A program made the translations under genes and the position numbers. From contig NZ_CP051154.1 in assembly GCF_012317045.1 (NCBI RefSeq), positions 496,001 to 560,000 on the forward strand: a stretch of 64,000 bases of DNA. Reading direction: 5' to 3'. The stretch's first letter is position 1; the number at the start of each line of letters is the position of its first letter. The stretch is from Leifsonia sp. PS1209. GTDB taxonomy: Bacteria > Actinomycetota > Actinomycetes > Actinomycetales > Microbacteriaceae. Under the pieces are notes generated by a model. That model worked only from the letters and a program-made list of their open reading frames with translations, searched no databases and was not told the DNA's origin. Below are positions 1 to 10,821 of the stretch, in pieces.

Positions 1-1981
1 CACCATCGAGAACCTCGGCCGCGAGACCCGCCTCTATCCGCCGACCGACGCGTTCGCGGCGCAGGCGAACGTGGGGGCGGATGCGTTCGACGACGCCAGC
101 GATCCCGTCGCGTTCTGGGAGCGTCAGGCCGCGCGGCTGGACTGGGCGGAGCCGTGGCACACCGCTCACACCTGGGAGCCCGCGACCGCCGGCACGGACG
201 GCGAGCTGAGCATCCCGCGCGCCGAGTGGTTCGCGGGCGGCCGGCTGAACGCCGCCGTCAACTGCGTCGACCGGCACGTGGACGCCGGCAACGGAGACAG
301 GGTCGCCATCCACTTCGTCGGGGAGCCGGGCGACACGGAGACCATCACATACGGCGAGCTGCAGCGCCGGGTCGCGAAGGCGGCCAACGCGCTCACGGCC
401 CTCGGCATCGGGCAGGGCGACCGGGTGGTCGTCTACCTGCCGGTGATCCCGGAGACCATCGTCATCACGCTCGCCATCGCGCGCGTCGGCGCCATCCACT
501 CGCTCGTGTTCGGCGGGTTCTCGGCGGAGGCGCTGCGCTTCCGGGTGGAGGACACCGGCGCGAAGCTGCTCGTCACGTCCGACGGCCAGTTCCGGCGCGG
601 CACCGCGGTTCCGGTGAAGGCCAACGCCGACGCGGCCGTCGCGGGGGACAACGCCATCGAGCACGTGCTCGTGGTGCGCCGCACCGGCGACCTGACCCCG
701 GACATCCCGTGGCAGGAGGGCCGCGATGTCTGGTGGCACGACATCGTGGATGCGGCGCCGGACACCCACGAGCCGGAGTTCTTCGACGCGGAGACGCCGC
801 TGTTCATCATCTACACCTCCGGCACGACCGGCACGCCGAAGGGCGTCGTGCACACGACGGGCGGCTACCTCACCCAAGCGTCGTGGAGCCACTGGGCGCT
901 GTTCGACGCCAAGGAGTCCGACGTGTACTGGTGCACGGCCGACCTCGCCTGGGTGACGGCGCACACCTACGTGCTCTACGGTCCGTTCTCCAACGGCGCC
1001 ACCTCCGTCATCTACGAGGGGACGCCGAACACCCCGCATCCCGGGAGGCACTTCGAGATCATCGAGCGCTACGGGGTCACCACGTACTACACGGCGCCGA
1101 CGCTCATCCGGACGTTCATGACCTGGTTCCCGCATGGCCTGGGCGACGGGTGGGAGCTGTCGAGCATCCGGCTGCTCGGCACGGTCGGCGAGGCCATCAA
1201 CCCGGAGGCGTGGGTGTGGTTCAGGGAGCAGCTCGGTGCGGGAAGCGCTCCCGTGGTCGACACCTGGTGGCAGTCGGAGTCCGGTTCCGCCATCGTCGCG
1301 CCGCTGCCCGGGGTGACCGCGCTGAAACCCGGATCGGCGACCACGGCCGTGCCCGGCGTGACGGTGCGTGTCGTGGACGAGAACGGCGTGGACGTCCCGC
1401 GCGGCTCCGGCGGCTCCATCGTGATCGACGGCACCTGGCCGTCGATGGCGCGCACGGTGTGGGGCAACCCGGAGCGCTACCGGGACTCGTACTGGGCGAC
1501 GTTCGCCGACCGCGGCTACTTCCTCGCCGGTGACGGCGCCGCCGTGGACGAGGACGGCTACATCTGGCTGCTCGGCCGCCTGGACGACGTCATCAACGTG
1601 TCGGGGCACCGCCTGTCGACGATCGAGATCGAGTCGGCGCTGGTCGCGCATCCCCAGGTCGGAGAGGCCGCCGTCGTCGGCGTCGACGACGCGACCACCG
1701 GCCAGGCCGTCGCCGCGTTCGTCGTGCCGAGCGGCCAGGCGTCCACCGGGCAGCCGCCCAGCGAGCAGGTGCTGCGCGATCAGGTGACGCGGGAGATCGG
1801 CGCCATCGCGAAGCCGCGTCACATCGTCATCGTCCCCGACCTCCCCAAGACCCGCTCGGGCAAGATCATGCGCAGGCTCCTCGTCGACCTCTTCGACGGA
1901 CGCCCTCTCGGTGACACCACGTCCCTCCAGGACGAGACCGTGCCCCACACCATTCGCGCCCTGCTGCAGAACCGGGTCTGA
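1..1981 (+). CDS. acsA: Acetyl-CoA synthetase (5' end outside window)
   Basis: AMP-forming acetate:CoA ligase, making acetyl-CoA from acetate, ATP and CoA in the cytoplasm. The frame is open from base 2, and the residues before the first internal GTG (base 71) read TIENLGRETRLYPP, which looks like the usual N-terminus of Acs. The true start therefore lies upstream of the window. Visible motifs are the P-loop YTSGTTGTPKG, the substrate-site segment DTWWQSESG (usually WWQTETG), the hinge region and the C-terminal PKTRSGKIMRR, whose Lys is the residue acetylated in regulated Acs enzymes. At least 659 residues are visible, the full family length. It converges on the kinase gene with only 2 nt between the stops. 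A propionyl-CoA synthetase is possible but less likely. Confidence 0.93.
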   Translation, partial: TIENLGRETRLYPPTDAFAAQANVGADAFDDASDPVAFWERQAARLDWAEPWHTAHTWEPATAGTDGELSIPRAEWFAGGRLNAAVNCVDRHVDAGNGDRVAIHFVGEPGDTETITYGELQRRVAKAANALTALGIGQGDRVVVYLPVIPETIVITLAIARVGAIHSLVFGGFSAEALRFRVEDTGAKLLVTSDGQFRRGTAVPVKANADAAVAGDNAIEHVLVVRRTGDLTPDIPWQEGRDVWWHDIVDAAPDTHEPEFFDAETPLFIIYTSGTTGTPKGVVHTTGGYLTQASWSHWALFDAKESDVYWCTADLAWVTAHTYVLYGPFSNGATSVIYEGTPNTPHPGRHFEIIERYGVTTYYTAPTLIRTFMTWFPHGLGDGWELSSIRLLGTVGEAINPEAWVWFREQLGAGSAPVVDTWWQSESGSAIVAPLPGVTALKPGSATTAVPGVTVRVVDENGVDVPRGSGGSIVIDGTWPSMARTVWGNPERYRDSYWATFADRGYFLAGDGAAVDEDGYIWLLGRLDDVINVSGHRLSTIEIESALVAHPQVGEAAVVGVDDATTGQAVAAFVVPSGQASTGQPPSEQVLRDQVTREIGAIAKPRHIVIVPDLPKTRSGKIMRRLLVDLFDGRPLGDTTSLQDETVPHTIRALLQNRV

Positions 1982-1983
1982 GG

Positions 1984-2853
1984 CTAGTCGCGCGAAACCC
2001 CGGCGGAGGCGTGAACGCCGTCGGACTCGATGACCGCGTCGCGGAACGCGGCGGTGAGCGTGGCGAACGGCGGCCGGGCGAGAGGGTCGCGCGCGGTCAT
2101 GGCCGTCAGCAGCGCCGTCCACTGGCCGGGCAGGTCGCCCGGGATGGGCGGGTCGGCCCGCAGCCGTGCCAGGGCGGACTCCACGGCGGAGCCGGGGAAG
2201 GTGACCGTGCGCGTGAAGCACTCCAGCAGCACGAGGCCGAGCGAGTACACGTCGCTGGCCGGGGTGGCGTGCTCCCGCGACGCCTGCTCCGGGCTCAGGT
2301 AGGCGGCCGTGCCGGTCGTCGTGCCGTTCTCGTCCGGCTCCGGCCCGACGATCCCGCTGGCGATGCCGAAGTCGGTGATGCGCGCCCGTGCGCGGAACGT
2401 CGTGGTGCCGTAGGACACCAGCATGATGTTCGACGGTTTGATGTCGCGGTGCACCACCCCGTTGGCGTGCACGTATTCGAGCGCCTCCGACACGTCGTAG
2501 GCGATCTCGGCGATCTCCCGCTCGGCGAGGGTGCGCTCCACGATCGCGGTCTGCAGGTCGGTCCCCGACACCAGCTCCATCACCAGGAACGGCCGGGGGT
2601 CGTCGAGCGCCGAGTAGTCGACGCCGGCGTCGATCAGGGACACGATGCCGTGGTGGCTGAGCCGCGCGAGCGCCGCCTGCTCCCTGCGGTACTGCAGCAT
2701 CTCCTCCTCGCCACCGGAGCGGTAGACCTTGATGGCGACCTCGCGGTCGAGGAGCTCGTCCGTCGCGCGGAACACCCGTGCCTCCCCGCCCCTGCCGATG
2801 AGGGTGTGCGGCCGGTACCGGCCGAGGAGCGCGGGCACTTCGTGCTCGGACAT
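1984..2853 (-). CDS. Soluble Ser/Thr protein kinase
   Basis: Hanks-type serine/threonine kinase of 289 residues. The Gly-rich loop is GRGGEARVF (residues 20-28), with VAIK (Lys42), HRDIKPSN (catalytic Asp137) and DFG (161-163), followed by a complete C-lobe. There is no membrane segment, PASTA or other sensor domain, so it is a cytoplasmic kinase-only protein, shorter than PknA/PknB. The ATG at 2853 was chosen because its first bases overlap the glgX/treX stop as TGATG, the usual sign of translational coupling; the open frame further upstream is low-complexity shadow. Its position as last gene of the trehalose run suggests, but does not prove, that it acts on glycogen/trehalose enzymes. Target unknown. 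Confidence 0.88.
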   Translation of the reverse strand: MSEHEVPALLGRYRPHTLIGRGGEARVFRATDELLDREVAIKVYRSGGEEEMLQYRREQAALARLSHHGIVSLIDAGVDYSALDDPRPFLVMELVSGTDLQTAIVERTLAEREIAEIAYDVSEALEYVHANGVVHRDIKPSNIMLVSYGTTTFRARARITDFGIASGIVGPEPDENGTTTGTAAYLSPEQASREHATPASDVYSLGLVLLECFTRTVTFPGSAVESALARLRADPPIPGDLPGQWTALLTAMTARDPLARPPFATLTAAFRDAVIESDGVHASAGVSRD

Positions 2854-4892
2854 CAGCCGGCCCGCGAACGCAGCAGCGCGAACGAGGTCTCGCCCACGAT
2901 CAGGGACTCTGGATGCTCGACCGCGAGCTCGAGGTCGCTCGACAGTTCCAGCTCCCATGCCCCTCCGTCGGTCGCCGGGAGGGCGAAGTCGACGCCGTTC
3001 TCCGACGCGTTGAGCAGCAGCAGGAAGCTGTCCGACCCGGCGTGGCGCAGCTCGAACGCGATCGACTTGGCGTCCGCGTCCTCCCAGTCCTCGTCGGAGA
3101 ACGGCTCGCCGTCGGCACGCACGATGTGCACAGTGTCCGTCGCGCCCGTCTCCGGCGCCTGCCGGTACCAGTCAGGACGCAGAGCCGGCTCCGCCCTGCG
3201 CAACCGGATGAGCGCGGTGGTGAAGTCGCGCAGCTCGGTGTCCGCGTCGTCCCAGTGGAACCAGGAGATCTCGTTGTCCTGGCAGTACGCGTTGTTGTTG
3301 CCCTGCTGGGTGCGCCCCAGCTCGTCGCCGCCGAGGACCATCGGCACGCCGGCGGAGAGCAGCACGGTGGCGAGGAAGTTCTTCCGCTGGCGTGTGCGCC
3401 TCGCGGTGATCTCCGGGTCGTCCGTCGGGCCCTCGACGCCGTTGTTGCATGAGCGGTTGTCGGATTCGCCGTCGGCGTTGTCCTCGCCGTTCGCCTCGTT
3501 GTGCTTCTCGTCGTAGCTGGTGAGGTCGGCAAGGGTGAAGCCATCGTGGGCGGTGACGAAGTTGACGCTGGACAGCGGGGAGCGGCGGGAGTCCTCGTAG
3601 ACGTCCGGGCTGCCGAGCACGCGCTGCGAGAGCGTCGCGAGCATCCCGTCCGTGCCGCGCCAGTAATCGCGCACGTCGTCGCGGAACTTCCCGTTCCACT
3701 CCGACCAGCCGGCGGGGAACCCGCCCACCTGGTATCCGGCGGTGTCCCACGGCTCCGCGATCAGCTTGACCGTCGCGAGGGTGGGGTCCTGCTGCACGAG
3801 GGTGAGGAACGCGCTGTGCAGGCTGGCGTCTCCACCCTGCCGGGTGAGGGTGGTCGCGAGGTCGAAGCGGAACCCGTCGACGTGCATCTCGGTGACCCAG
3901 TAGCGCAGCGAGTCCATGATCAGCTGCAGCGCGGCGGGGTGGCTGACGTTGACGCTGTTGCCGGTGCCCGTCGTGTCGAAGTAGTGCGCAGCGTCGTCTT
4001 CGACGAGCCGGTAATACGCGGGGTTGTCGATGCCTTTGAAGCTGAGGGTCGGGCCGAGGTCGTTGCCCTCGGCGGTGTGGTTGTAGACCACATCGAGGAT
4101 CACTTCGAGGCCGGCAGCGTGCAGCGCCTTGACCATGCCCTTGAACTCGTCCACCTGCTGGCCGGCGTCGCCGGAGGCGGCGTACTCGCCGTGCGGGGCG
4201 AAGAACCCGATCGTGTTGTATCCCCAGTAGTTGCGCAGCCCCTTCTCCTGGAGGTGCGCATCCTGCAGGAACTGGTGCACGGGCATCAGTTCGACGGCGG
4301 TGACGCCGAGCGAGGTCAGCTTGTCGATGGCGGCGGGATGCGCCAGTCCGGCGTACGTGCCGCGCGCCTCCTCCGGCACCTCGTCGAGCAGCTTGGTGAA
4401 GCCCTTCACGTGCGTCTCGTAGACGACCGTCTCGGAGAGCGGTGTCGCCGGCGGCCGGTCGTCTCCCCAGTCGAACGAGTTCGGGTCGATGACGACGGAC
4501 AGGGCGACGTGCCCCGCTCCGTCGGTCTCGTCGAGCTGGTCCGGGTCGTCGAGGCTGTGCCCGAACACCGCCTGACCGGTGTCGAACGCGCCGGTGACCG
4601 CGCGGGCGTGCGGGTCGAGCAGCACCTTCTTGTCGTTGAAGCGGAGCCCGTTCTCCGGGTCCCACGGGCCGGAGACCCGCAGCCCGTACTTCGTGCCCGG
4701 CGTGAGCCCCGGCACGATGCCGTGGAAGACGTGCGCCGTGCGCTTGGTCAGCTCGGTCCTGGTCTCGGTGCCGTCGTCGGCGAAGACGCAGACGTACACG
4801 GCGTCCGCGTGCTCGCTGTAGACCGCCACGTTGGCGCCGCCATCGACCAGGGTGACCCCCAGCGGATACCGACGGGATGCCTGCTCGGTCAT
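2853..4892 (-). CDS. glgX: Glycogen debranching enzyme GlgX/TreX
   Basis: Isoamylase-type debranching enzyme (GH13_11, 679 residues) that hydrolyses alpha-1,6 branch points in glycogen, giving the linear maltodextrins used by TreY. It has an N-terminal CBM48-like domain followed by the GH13 barrel with DVVYNHTAEGN, DGFRFDLAT (nucleophile Asp), IAEPWD (acid/base Glu) and FVTAHDGF. The length is normal for GlgX. It follows treZ after 115 nt, and the kinase gene overlaps its stop. In Arthrobacter-type trehalose operons the equivalent gene is called treX; sequence reading alone does not separate the two names. The gap to treZ holds a CTAGA-like palindrome, so it may have its own promoter. Confidence 0.92.
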   Translation of the reverse strand: MTEQASRRYPLGVTLVDGGANVAVYSEHADAVYVCVFADDGTETRTELTKRTAHVFHGIVPGLTPGTKYGLRVSGPWDPENGLRFNDKKVLLDPHARAVTGAFDTGQAVFGHSLDDPDQLDETDGAGHVALSVVIDPNSFDWGDDRPPATPLSETVVYETHVKGFTKLLDEVPEEARGTYAGLAHPAAIDKLTSLGVTAVELMPVHQFLQDAHLQEKGLRNYWGYNTIGFFAPHGEYAASGDAGQQVDEFKGMVKALHAAGLEVILDVVYNHTAEGNDLGPTLSFKGIDNPAYYRLVEDDAAHYFDTTGTGNSVNVSHPAALQLIMDSLRYWVTEMHVDGFRFDLATTLTRQGGDASLHSAFLTLVQQDPTLATVKLIAEPWDTAGYQVGGFPAGWSEWNGKFRDDVRDYWRGTDGMLATLSQRVLGSPDVYEDSRRSPLSSVNFVTAHDGFTLADLTSYDEKHNEANGEDNADGESDNRSCNNGVEGPTDDPEITARRTRQRKNFLATVLLSAGVPMVLGGDELGRTQQGNNNAYCQDNEISWFHWDDADTELRDFTTALIRLRRAEPALRPDWYRQAPETGATDTVHIVRADGEPFSDEDWEDADAKSIAFELRHAGSDSFLLLLNASENGVDFALPATDGGAWELELSSDLELAVEHPESLIVGETSFALLRSRAG

Positions 4893-4949
4893 GCGCGTCC
4901 CGCTCGATATTCCGTTGTGTTCATGCCAGCCTCGCCTCGTGGTGAATCG

Positions 4950-4962
4950 TTAGATTATCTAG
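4950..4962. promoter_or_regulatory. Candidate MarR-type operator upstream of glgX
   Basis: TTAGA-TTA-TCTAG is one mismatch away from the CTAGA-N3-TCTAG palindromes found beside the MarR genes near 56 kb. It lies in an AT-rich island in an otherwise GC-rich gap, 58 nt before the glgX start on the minus strand. The minus strand here also reads TAGATAAT, a plausible -10 element, so a bound repressor would block initiation. Assignment to a particular regulator is inference. Confidence 0.45.
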
Positions 4963-5007
4963 ACATCGTCGCCTGCCGCCACCCGTTGACAGGCGCGGGG
5001 GCGTCCG

Positions 5008-6692
5008 CTAGCCCGCGGGCGCGACCCGCACAGCGTCGCCGAACCGGAGCAGCGCATCCGGGGTCGAACCCGCACTTTCCGGCAGGCGGTTCCCGCGCAG
5101 GTTCACCAGCACGCGCATCCCACCTCTGGTGAACGAGAACACGTCGCCGTCTGCGACGATGTCCGTCGCCCGCGCATCGGCGGGGACGGTGCGGCGCAGC
5201 GCGATGAGGTCGCGGTAGAACGCGAGCAGCCGCGCGTGCTCCTGCTGCTCCGGCTCGGACCAGTCGAGGTGCGAACGCTCGAACGTCTCCGGATTCTGCG
5301 GGTCGGGGACAACGTCGGGATCCCAGCCCATCTTCGCGAACTCGGCGATCCGGCCGCGGGCCGTCGCCTCGCCGAGCTCCTTCTCCGGGTGCGAGGTGAA
5401 GAACTGCCACGGTGTCGTCGCGCCCCACTCCTCACCCATGAACAGCATGGGCGTGAACGGCCCGAGCAGCGTGAGCGTCGCGGCGGCCGCCAGCTGCTCC
5501 TGGGTGAGCGTGGCGGTGAGCCGGTCGCCGACCGCCCTGTTTCCGATCTGGTCGTGATCCTGGCTGAACGCGACGAGCCTGGTGTGGGGGATGTCCGCAT
5601 CCAGTGGCCGTCCGTGATGGCGTTCCCGGAAGCTCGACCAGGTGCCGTCGTGGAAGAAGCCGCGGTCGAACACCTTCGCCAGCGACGCCACGCCCGCGAA
5701 GTCGGCGTAGTACCCGGTGGTCTCGCCGGTGAGGTTCGCGTGGATGGCGTGGTGCACGTCGTCGTCCCACTGGGCGCCGATGCCGTAGCCGGTGCGCGCG
5801 CGGTCACGGATGATGCGCGGGTCGTTGAGGTCGCTCTCGGCGATCAGCGTGAGCGGGCGGCCGAGCTCGGCGCTCGCCGCGTCCACCCTGGTCGCCAGCT
5901 CCTCCAGGATGTGCACGGCGCGTTCGTCGTGCAGGGCATGGACGGCATCCAGTCGCAGCCCGTCGACGTGCAGCTCGCGCAACCAGTACAGGGCGTTGTC
6001 GACGATGTACTGCCGCACCTCGTCGGACTGCGGCCCGTCGAGGTTGACCGACGCTCCCCAGGTGCTGTGGCCGTCGCCCAGATACGGGCCGTAGACCGGC
6101 AGGTAGTTGCCGCTCGGGCCGAGATGGTTGTAGACCACGTCCTGGATCACCGCGAGGCCGCGGGCGTGGCAGGCGTCGACGAACCGCTGGTATGCGGCGG
6201 GGCCGCCGTACGGCTCGTGCACCGCGTACCAGAGCACGCCGTCGTAGCCCCAGCCGTGCTCGCCGTTGAACGCGTTGACCGGCAGCAGCTCGACCGCATC
6301 CACCCCCAGCTCGACGAGGTGGTCGAGCCGGGCGATGGCGGAGTCGAGGGTTCCGATGGGGGTGAAGGTGCCGATGTGCAGTTCGTAGATCACGGCGCCG
6401 GTCAGCTCCCTGCCGCGCCACGCCCCGTCCGCCCACTCGTGCGCGGACGGGTCGAACTCGCGGCTCAGCTCGTGCACGCCGTGCGGCTGCCGCAGCGACC
6501 GGGGGTCGGGATGCGGCCCGTCTCCGTCGACCACGAAGCCGTAGTCGAGCGGGGCGTCGCCCGGCAGCGGCGCGTCGAGCTGCCACCAGCCGCCGTCCGT
6601 GCGCGTCAGGACGTGCTCTGCGCCGCTGTCTCCGCCGCCGATCACCAGGGAGACGGTGGATGCGCCGGGCGCCCACACCGGGAACCGCCGGT

Positions 6693-6696
<4 letters not shown>
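5008..6696 (-). CDS. treZ: Maltooligosyltrehalose trehalohydrolase
   Basis: Releases free trehalose from the maltooligosyltrehalose made by TreY (GH13_10, cytoplasmic, 562 residues). It has an N-terminal beta domain ([14 protein letters not shown]), then the barrel with [22 protein letters not shown] (nucleophile Asp), [10 protein letters not shown] (acid/base Glu) and [12 protein letters not shown]. The start is the GTG at 6696, which overlaps the treY stop in a GTGA 4-nt overlap. The much longer open frame upstream is Arg/Gly-rich antisense-like translation inside treY and was discarded. Coupled translation with treY fits two enzymes that act in sequence. Confidence 0.93.
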
Positions 6697-8957
<2,261 letters not shown>

Positions 8958-9109
8958 GTTTGTCATCCTCTTCGCGTCCGCCCCCGCTGGGAAGGCCCGC
9001 ATTCTCCGAAGTTCCTGGCAAGGGGGTAGAAGCGACGGGCGGGGAGTGGGAGCGTCGTTCACAGGTCGGCGGACAGCCGACGCGAATGCGTGAGAAAGGG
9101 AGGATCGTC

Positions 9110-9283
9110 ATGGGACTCGACGACAAGATCCACAACGCTGCTGAGAACGCAGGGGGCAAGGCCAAGGAAGCGGCTGGCAAGGCCACCGGCAACGAGCGCC
9201 TCGAAGCTGAGGGCAAGGCGGACCAGACCAAGGCCGACCTGAAGAACGCCGGCGAGAAGGTCAAGGACGCGTTCAAGGAATAG
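9110..9283 (+). CDS. CsbD-family stress protein
   Basis: A 57-residue, very hydrophilic, Lys/Ala/Glu-rich protein starting MGLDDKIHNAAENAGGKAKE, the typical CsbD pattern of GKAKEAAGKATGN and EGKADQTKADL. CsbD proteins are small, abundant and often induced by general stress; their molecular function is not known. A clear GGGAGG lies 6 nt before the ATG. It is divergent from treY across 150 nt, so the two may share stress-related control, although I find no convincing sigma-B-type promoter in that gap. A strong terminator follows directly. Confidence 0.9.
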   Translation: MGLDDKIHNAAENAGGKAKEAAGKATGNERLEAEGKADQTKADLKNAGEKVKDAFKE

Positions 9284-9294
9284 TCCACGAACGA

Positions 9295-9337
9295 CGAGAA
9301 ACGGCCGTACCCCGGAATGGGGTGCGGCCGTTTCTCG
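9295..9337 (+). terminator. Rho-independent terminator after csbD
   Basis: A 13-bp perfect inverted repeat, CGAGAAACGGCCG with CGGCCGTTTCTCG, encloses a second nested stem ACCCC/GGGGT. It begins 11 nt after the csbD stop. The arms carry AAA/TTT near the base instead of a separate T-run. Confidence 0.8.
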
Positions 9338-9402
9338 GTGCACAGACTCTTCACCGCGCGTTCATCTGGTGTTCACCGCTCCGCGGGAGTAAGTTCCGGA
9401 GA

Positions 9403-9675
9403 ATGGGCGACCGTGTGGAGCGCGCCAAGGCCTGGCGCGGAGTGGGTATCGGGCTGTCGTTCGCCGTTCTGGCGGCGATCGCGACCGGTGCGCTCGCCGT
9501 GGCCATCCCGACGCAGGGCGAGAATCCGCGGGCCTGGGGAGTGATCGTGTGCGGTGTTCTCACCGTCGCGATCTGCGTCCAGCTGGCCCTCCGGAACTGG
9601 CGCAGGATCCGTCATTACCGGGGCGACGACCTCCCGCTGGCGAGGGCTGGAGCGAAAAACCGTACGACCGGTTAA
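9403..9675 (+). CDS. Small two-helix membrane protein
   Basis: An unrecognised 90-residue protein. After a basic N-terminus (MGDRVERAKAWRG) come two hydrophobic helices at about residues 12-35 and 45-65, then a basic tail beginning NWRRIRHYRGDD. The ATG at 9403 follows GGAGA very closely; the GTG at 9415 with a 12-nt spacing is an alternative start. It stands alone between the csbD terminator and a convergent oxidoreductase gene. No function can be assigned. Confidence 0.6.
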   Translation: MGDRVERAKAWRGVGIGLSFAVLAAIATGALAVAIPTQGENPRAWGVIVCGVLTVAICVQLALRNWRRIRHYRGDDLPLARAGAKNRTTG

Positions 9676-9693
9676 TGCTAGTATTTTGGGCAC

Positions 9694-9751
9694 GAGGCGC
9701 CGGTGTTGGTCGACGCCGTCACGGGGGTTATGGCGCACCCGCCGGCGCCTC
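9694..9751. terminator. Possible shared terminator between convergent genes
   Basis: A 10-bp perfect inverted repeat GAGGCGCCGG / CCGGCGCCTC with a 38-nt loop lies between two convergent genes. The long loop and lack of a T-run make it a weak candidate. Confidence 0.35.
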
Positions 9752-9771
9752 TTCTCCGCTGCGCCCCCTCG

Positions 9772-10716
9772 TCACGGCAACAGGATGACCTTCCCGCCGG
9801 GGTGACCGGACTCCACCAGCCGCTGCGCATCCGCCGCCTTGCCCAGCGGGAACGTCCGCGCGATCTCGACCACGAACTCGCCGCGTGCGATCAGGTCGAG
9901 CGCAGCTCCGTACGCCTCCTCCCGCCACGCCTGCTCCTGCGGTGTGAGGGGAACGGGACTGCCACCCGCCCACGCCTGGATGCCCCACTCGGCGGCGCGT
10001 GCGCCCATCACGATGGTGCCGATCCGCGAGCGGTCGTCGACCAGTTCGAAGGACGCCTCCAGCGCTTCGTCGGTGCCAACCGCATCCAGGATGCGGTCGT
10101 AGCCCTGCGGCGCTGCGGCGCGCAGACGATCGACCAGCCCCGGTCCGTATTCCACCGGGATCGCACCGAGGGCGAGCAGGGCGTCGTGGTTGCCCGCGCT
10201 CGCCGTGGCCACCACGGTGGCGCCGTCACGTGTCGCGAACTGGATCGCCGCGCGTCCCACGCTGCCGGAGCCTCCGTGGATGAGCAGCGTCATCCCCTTC
10301 CCGACGCCCAGCGAACGCAGCGCCTGGTACGCAGTGCTCACCGGAACCCCGATCGCGGCGGCCTGCTCCCAGGTCACCGCTCCCGGCTTCCGCACCAGCT
10401 GGGCCGTGGATGCGGTGAGCTGGCTCGCGTATGCACCGTGCGCCCCGCGCACCACCACCTCATCGCCCACCGCCCAGTCCGCGACGCCGTCGCCGACCTC
10501 GGACACGACGCCGGCAGCGTCGGAACCGAGCCCGCGCGGCCCGGTGATCGGACCGCTCGGCCGCAGCGCAGACCGGATCTTCCCGTCGATCGGGTTCACT
10601 CCCGCCGCCCGCACGTCGACCACCACGCCGCCCGCCGGCGCCGTCAGAGGCGGAACGTCCACCACTTCGAGCACCTCCGGCCCGCCGAACCGCTCGTACT
10701 GCACCCGCTGCCCCAT
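9772..10716 (-). CDS. NADP-dependent quinone oxidoreductase-like (MDR)
   Basis: Zinc-free medium-chain dehydrogenase/reductase of 314 residues. The N-terminal GroES-like domain has GVNPIDGKIR and GSDAAGVVSEVG; the Rossmann part has the motif IHGGSGSVGRAAIQ, close to the AxxGxxG nucleotide-binding pattern of zeta-crystallin/quinone reductases. The zinc-binding Cys cluster of alcohol dehydrogenases is absent. The ATG at 10716 was preferred to the GTG 3 nt upstream because AGGAG is 5 nt before it. Its substrate is unknown; such proteins reduce quinones or enones with NADPH. The 3' end faces a small membrane-protein gene. Confidence 0.82.
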   Translation of the reverse strand: MGQRVQYERFGGPEVLEVVDVPPLTAPAGGVVVDVRAAGVNPIDGKIRSALRPSGPITGPRGLGSDAAGVVSEVGDGVADWAVGDEVVVRGAHGAYASQLTASTAQLVRKPGAVTWEQAAAIGVPVSTAYQALRSLGVGKGMTLLIHGGSGSVGRAAIQFATRDGATVVATASAGNHDALLALGAIPVEYGPGLVDRLRAAAPQGYDRILDAVGTDEALEASFELVDDRSRIGTIVMGARAAEWGIQAWAGGSPVPLTPQEQAWREEAYGAALDLIARGEFVVEIARTFPLGKAADAQRLVESGHPGGKVILLP

Positions 10717-10757
10717 CACCGCTCCTCTCGCCGCGTCCCCAACCCCACCCCGAAACT

Positions 10758-10819
10758 ATCGAGTCCGCACTTATGCACGCGACACGCCGGGGTGGGGCGT
10801 GCATAAGTCCGGACTCGAT
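10758..10819. repeat. Long hairpin, copy A of a dispersed repeat
   Basis: Two 23-bp arms (10758-10780 and 10797-10819) match with one mismatch; the left arm begins ATCGAGTCCGCACTTATGCA. The hairpin lies directly after the stop of the GlxA-type regulator gene and probably ends its transcript. The same element, with a few changes, occurs at 60026-60087; both have an ACGCCG-containing loop. It therefore looks like a small repeated element used as a terminator. Confidence 0.7.
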
Positions 10820-10821
10820 TT

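Noticed and set aside
8958..9062. Longer treY N-terminus from ATG 9062
   Set aside because: The extra 35 residues have no family counterpart and would overlap the divergent csbD control region; a good ribosome site fits the GTG at 8957.
8958..9109. Sigma-B-type promoter before csbD
   Set aside because: GTTC and GGGTAG occur but only about 9 nt apart, too close for the GTTT-N13-15-GGGTA pattern.
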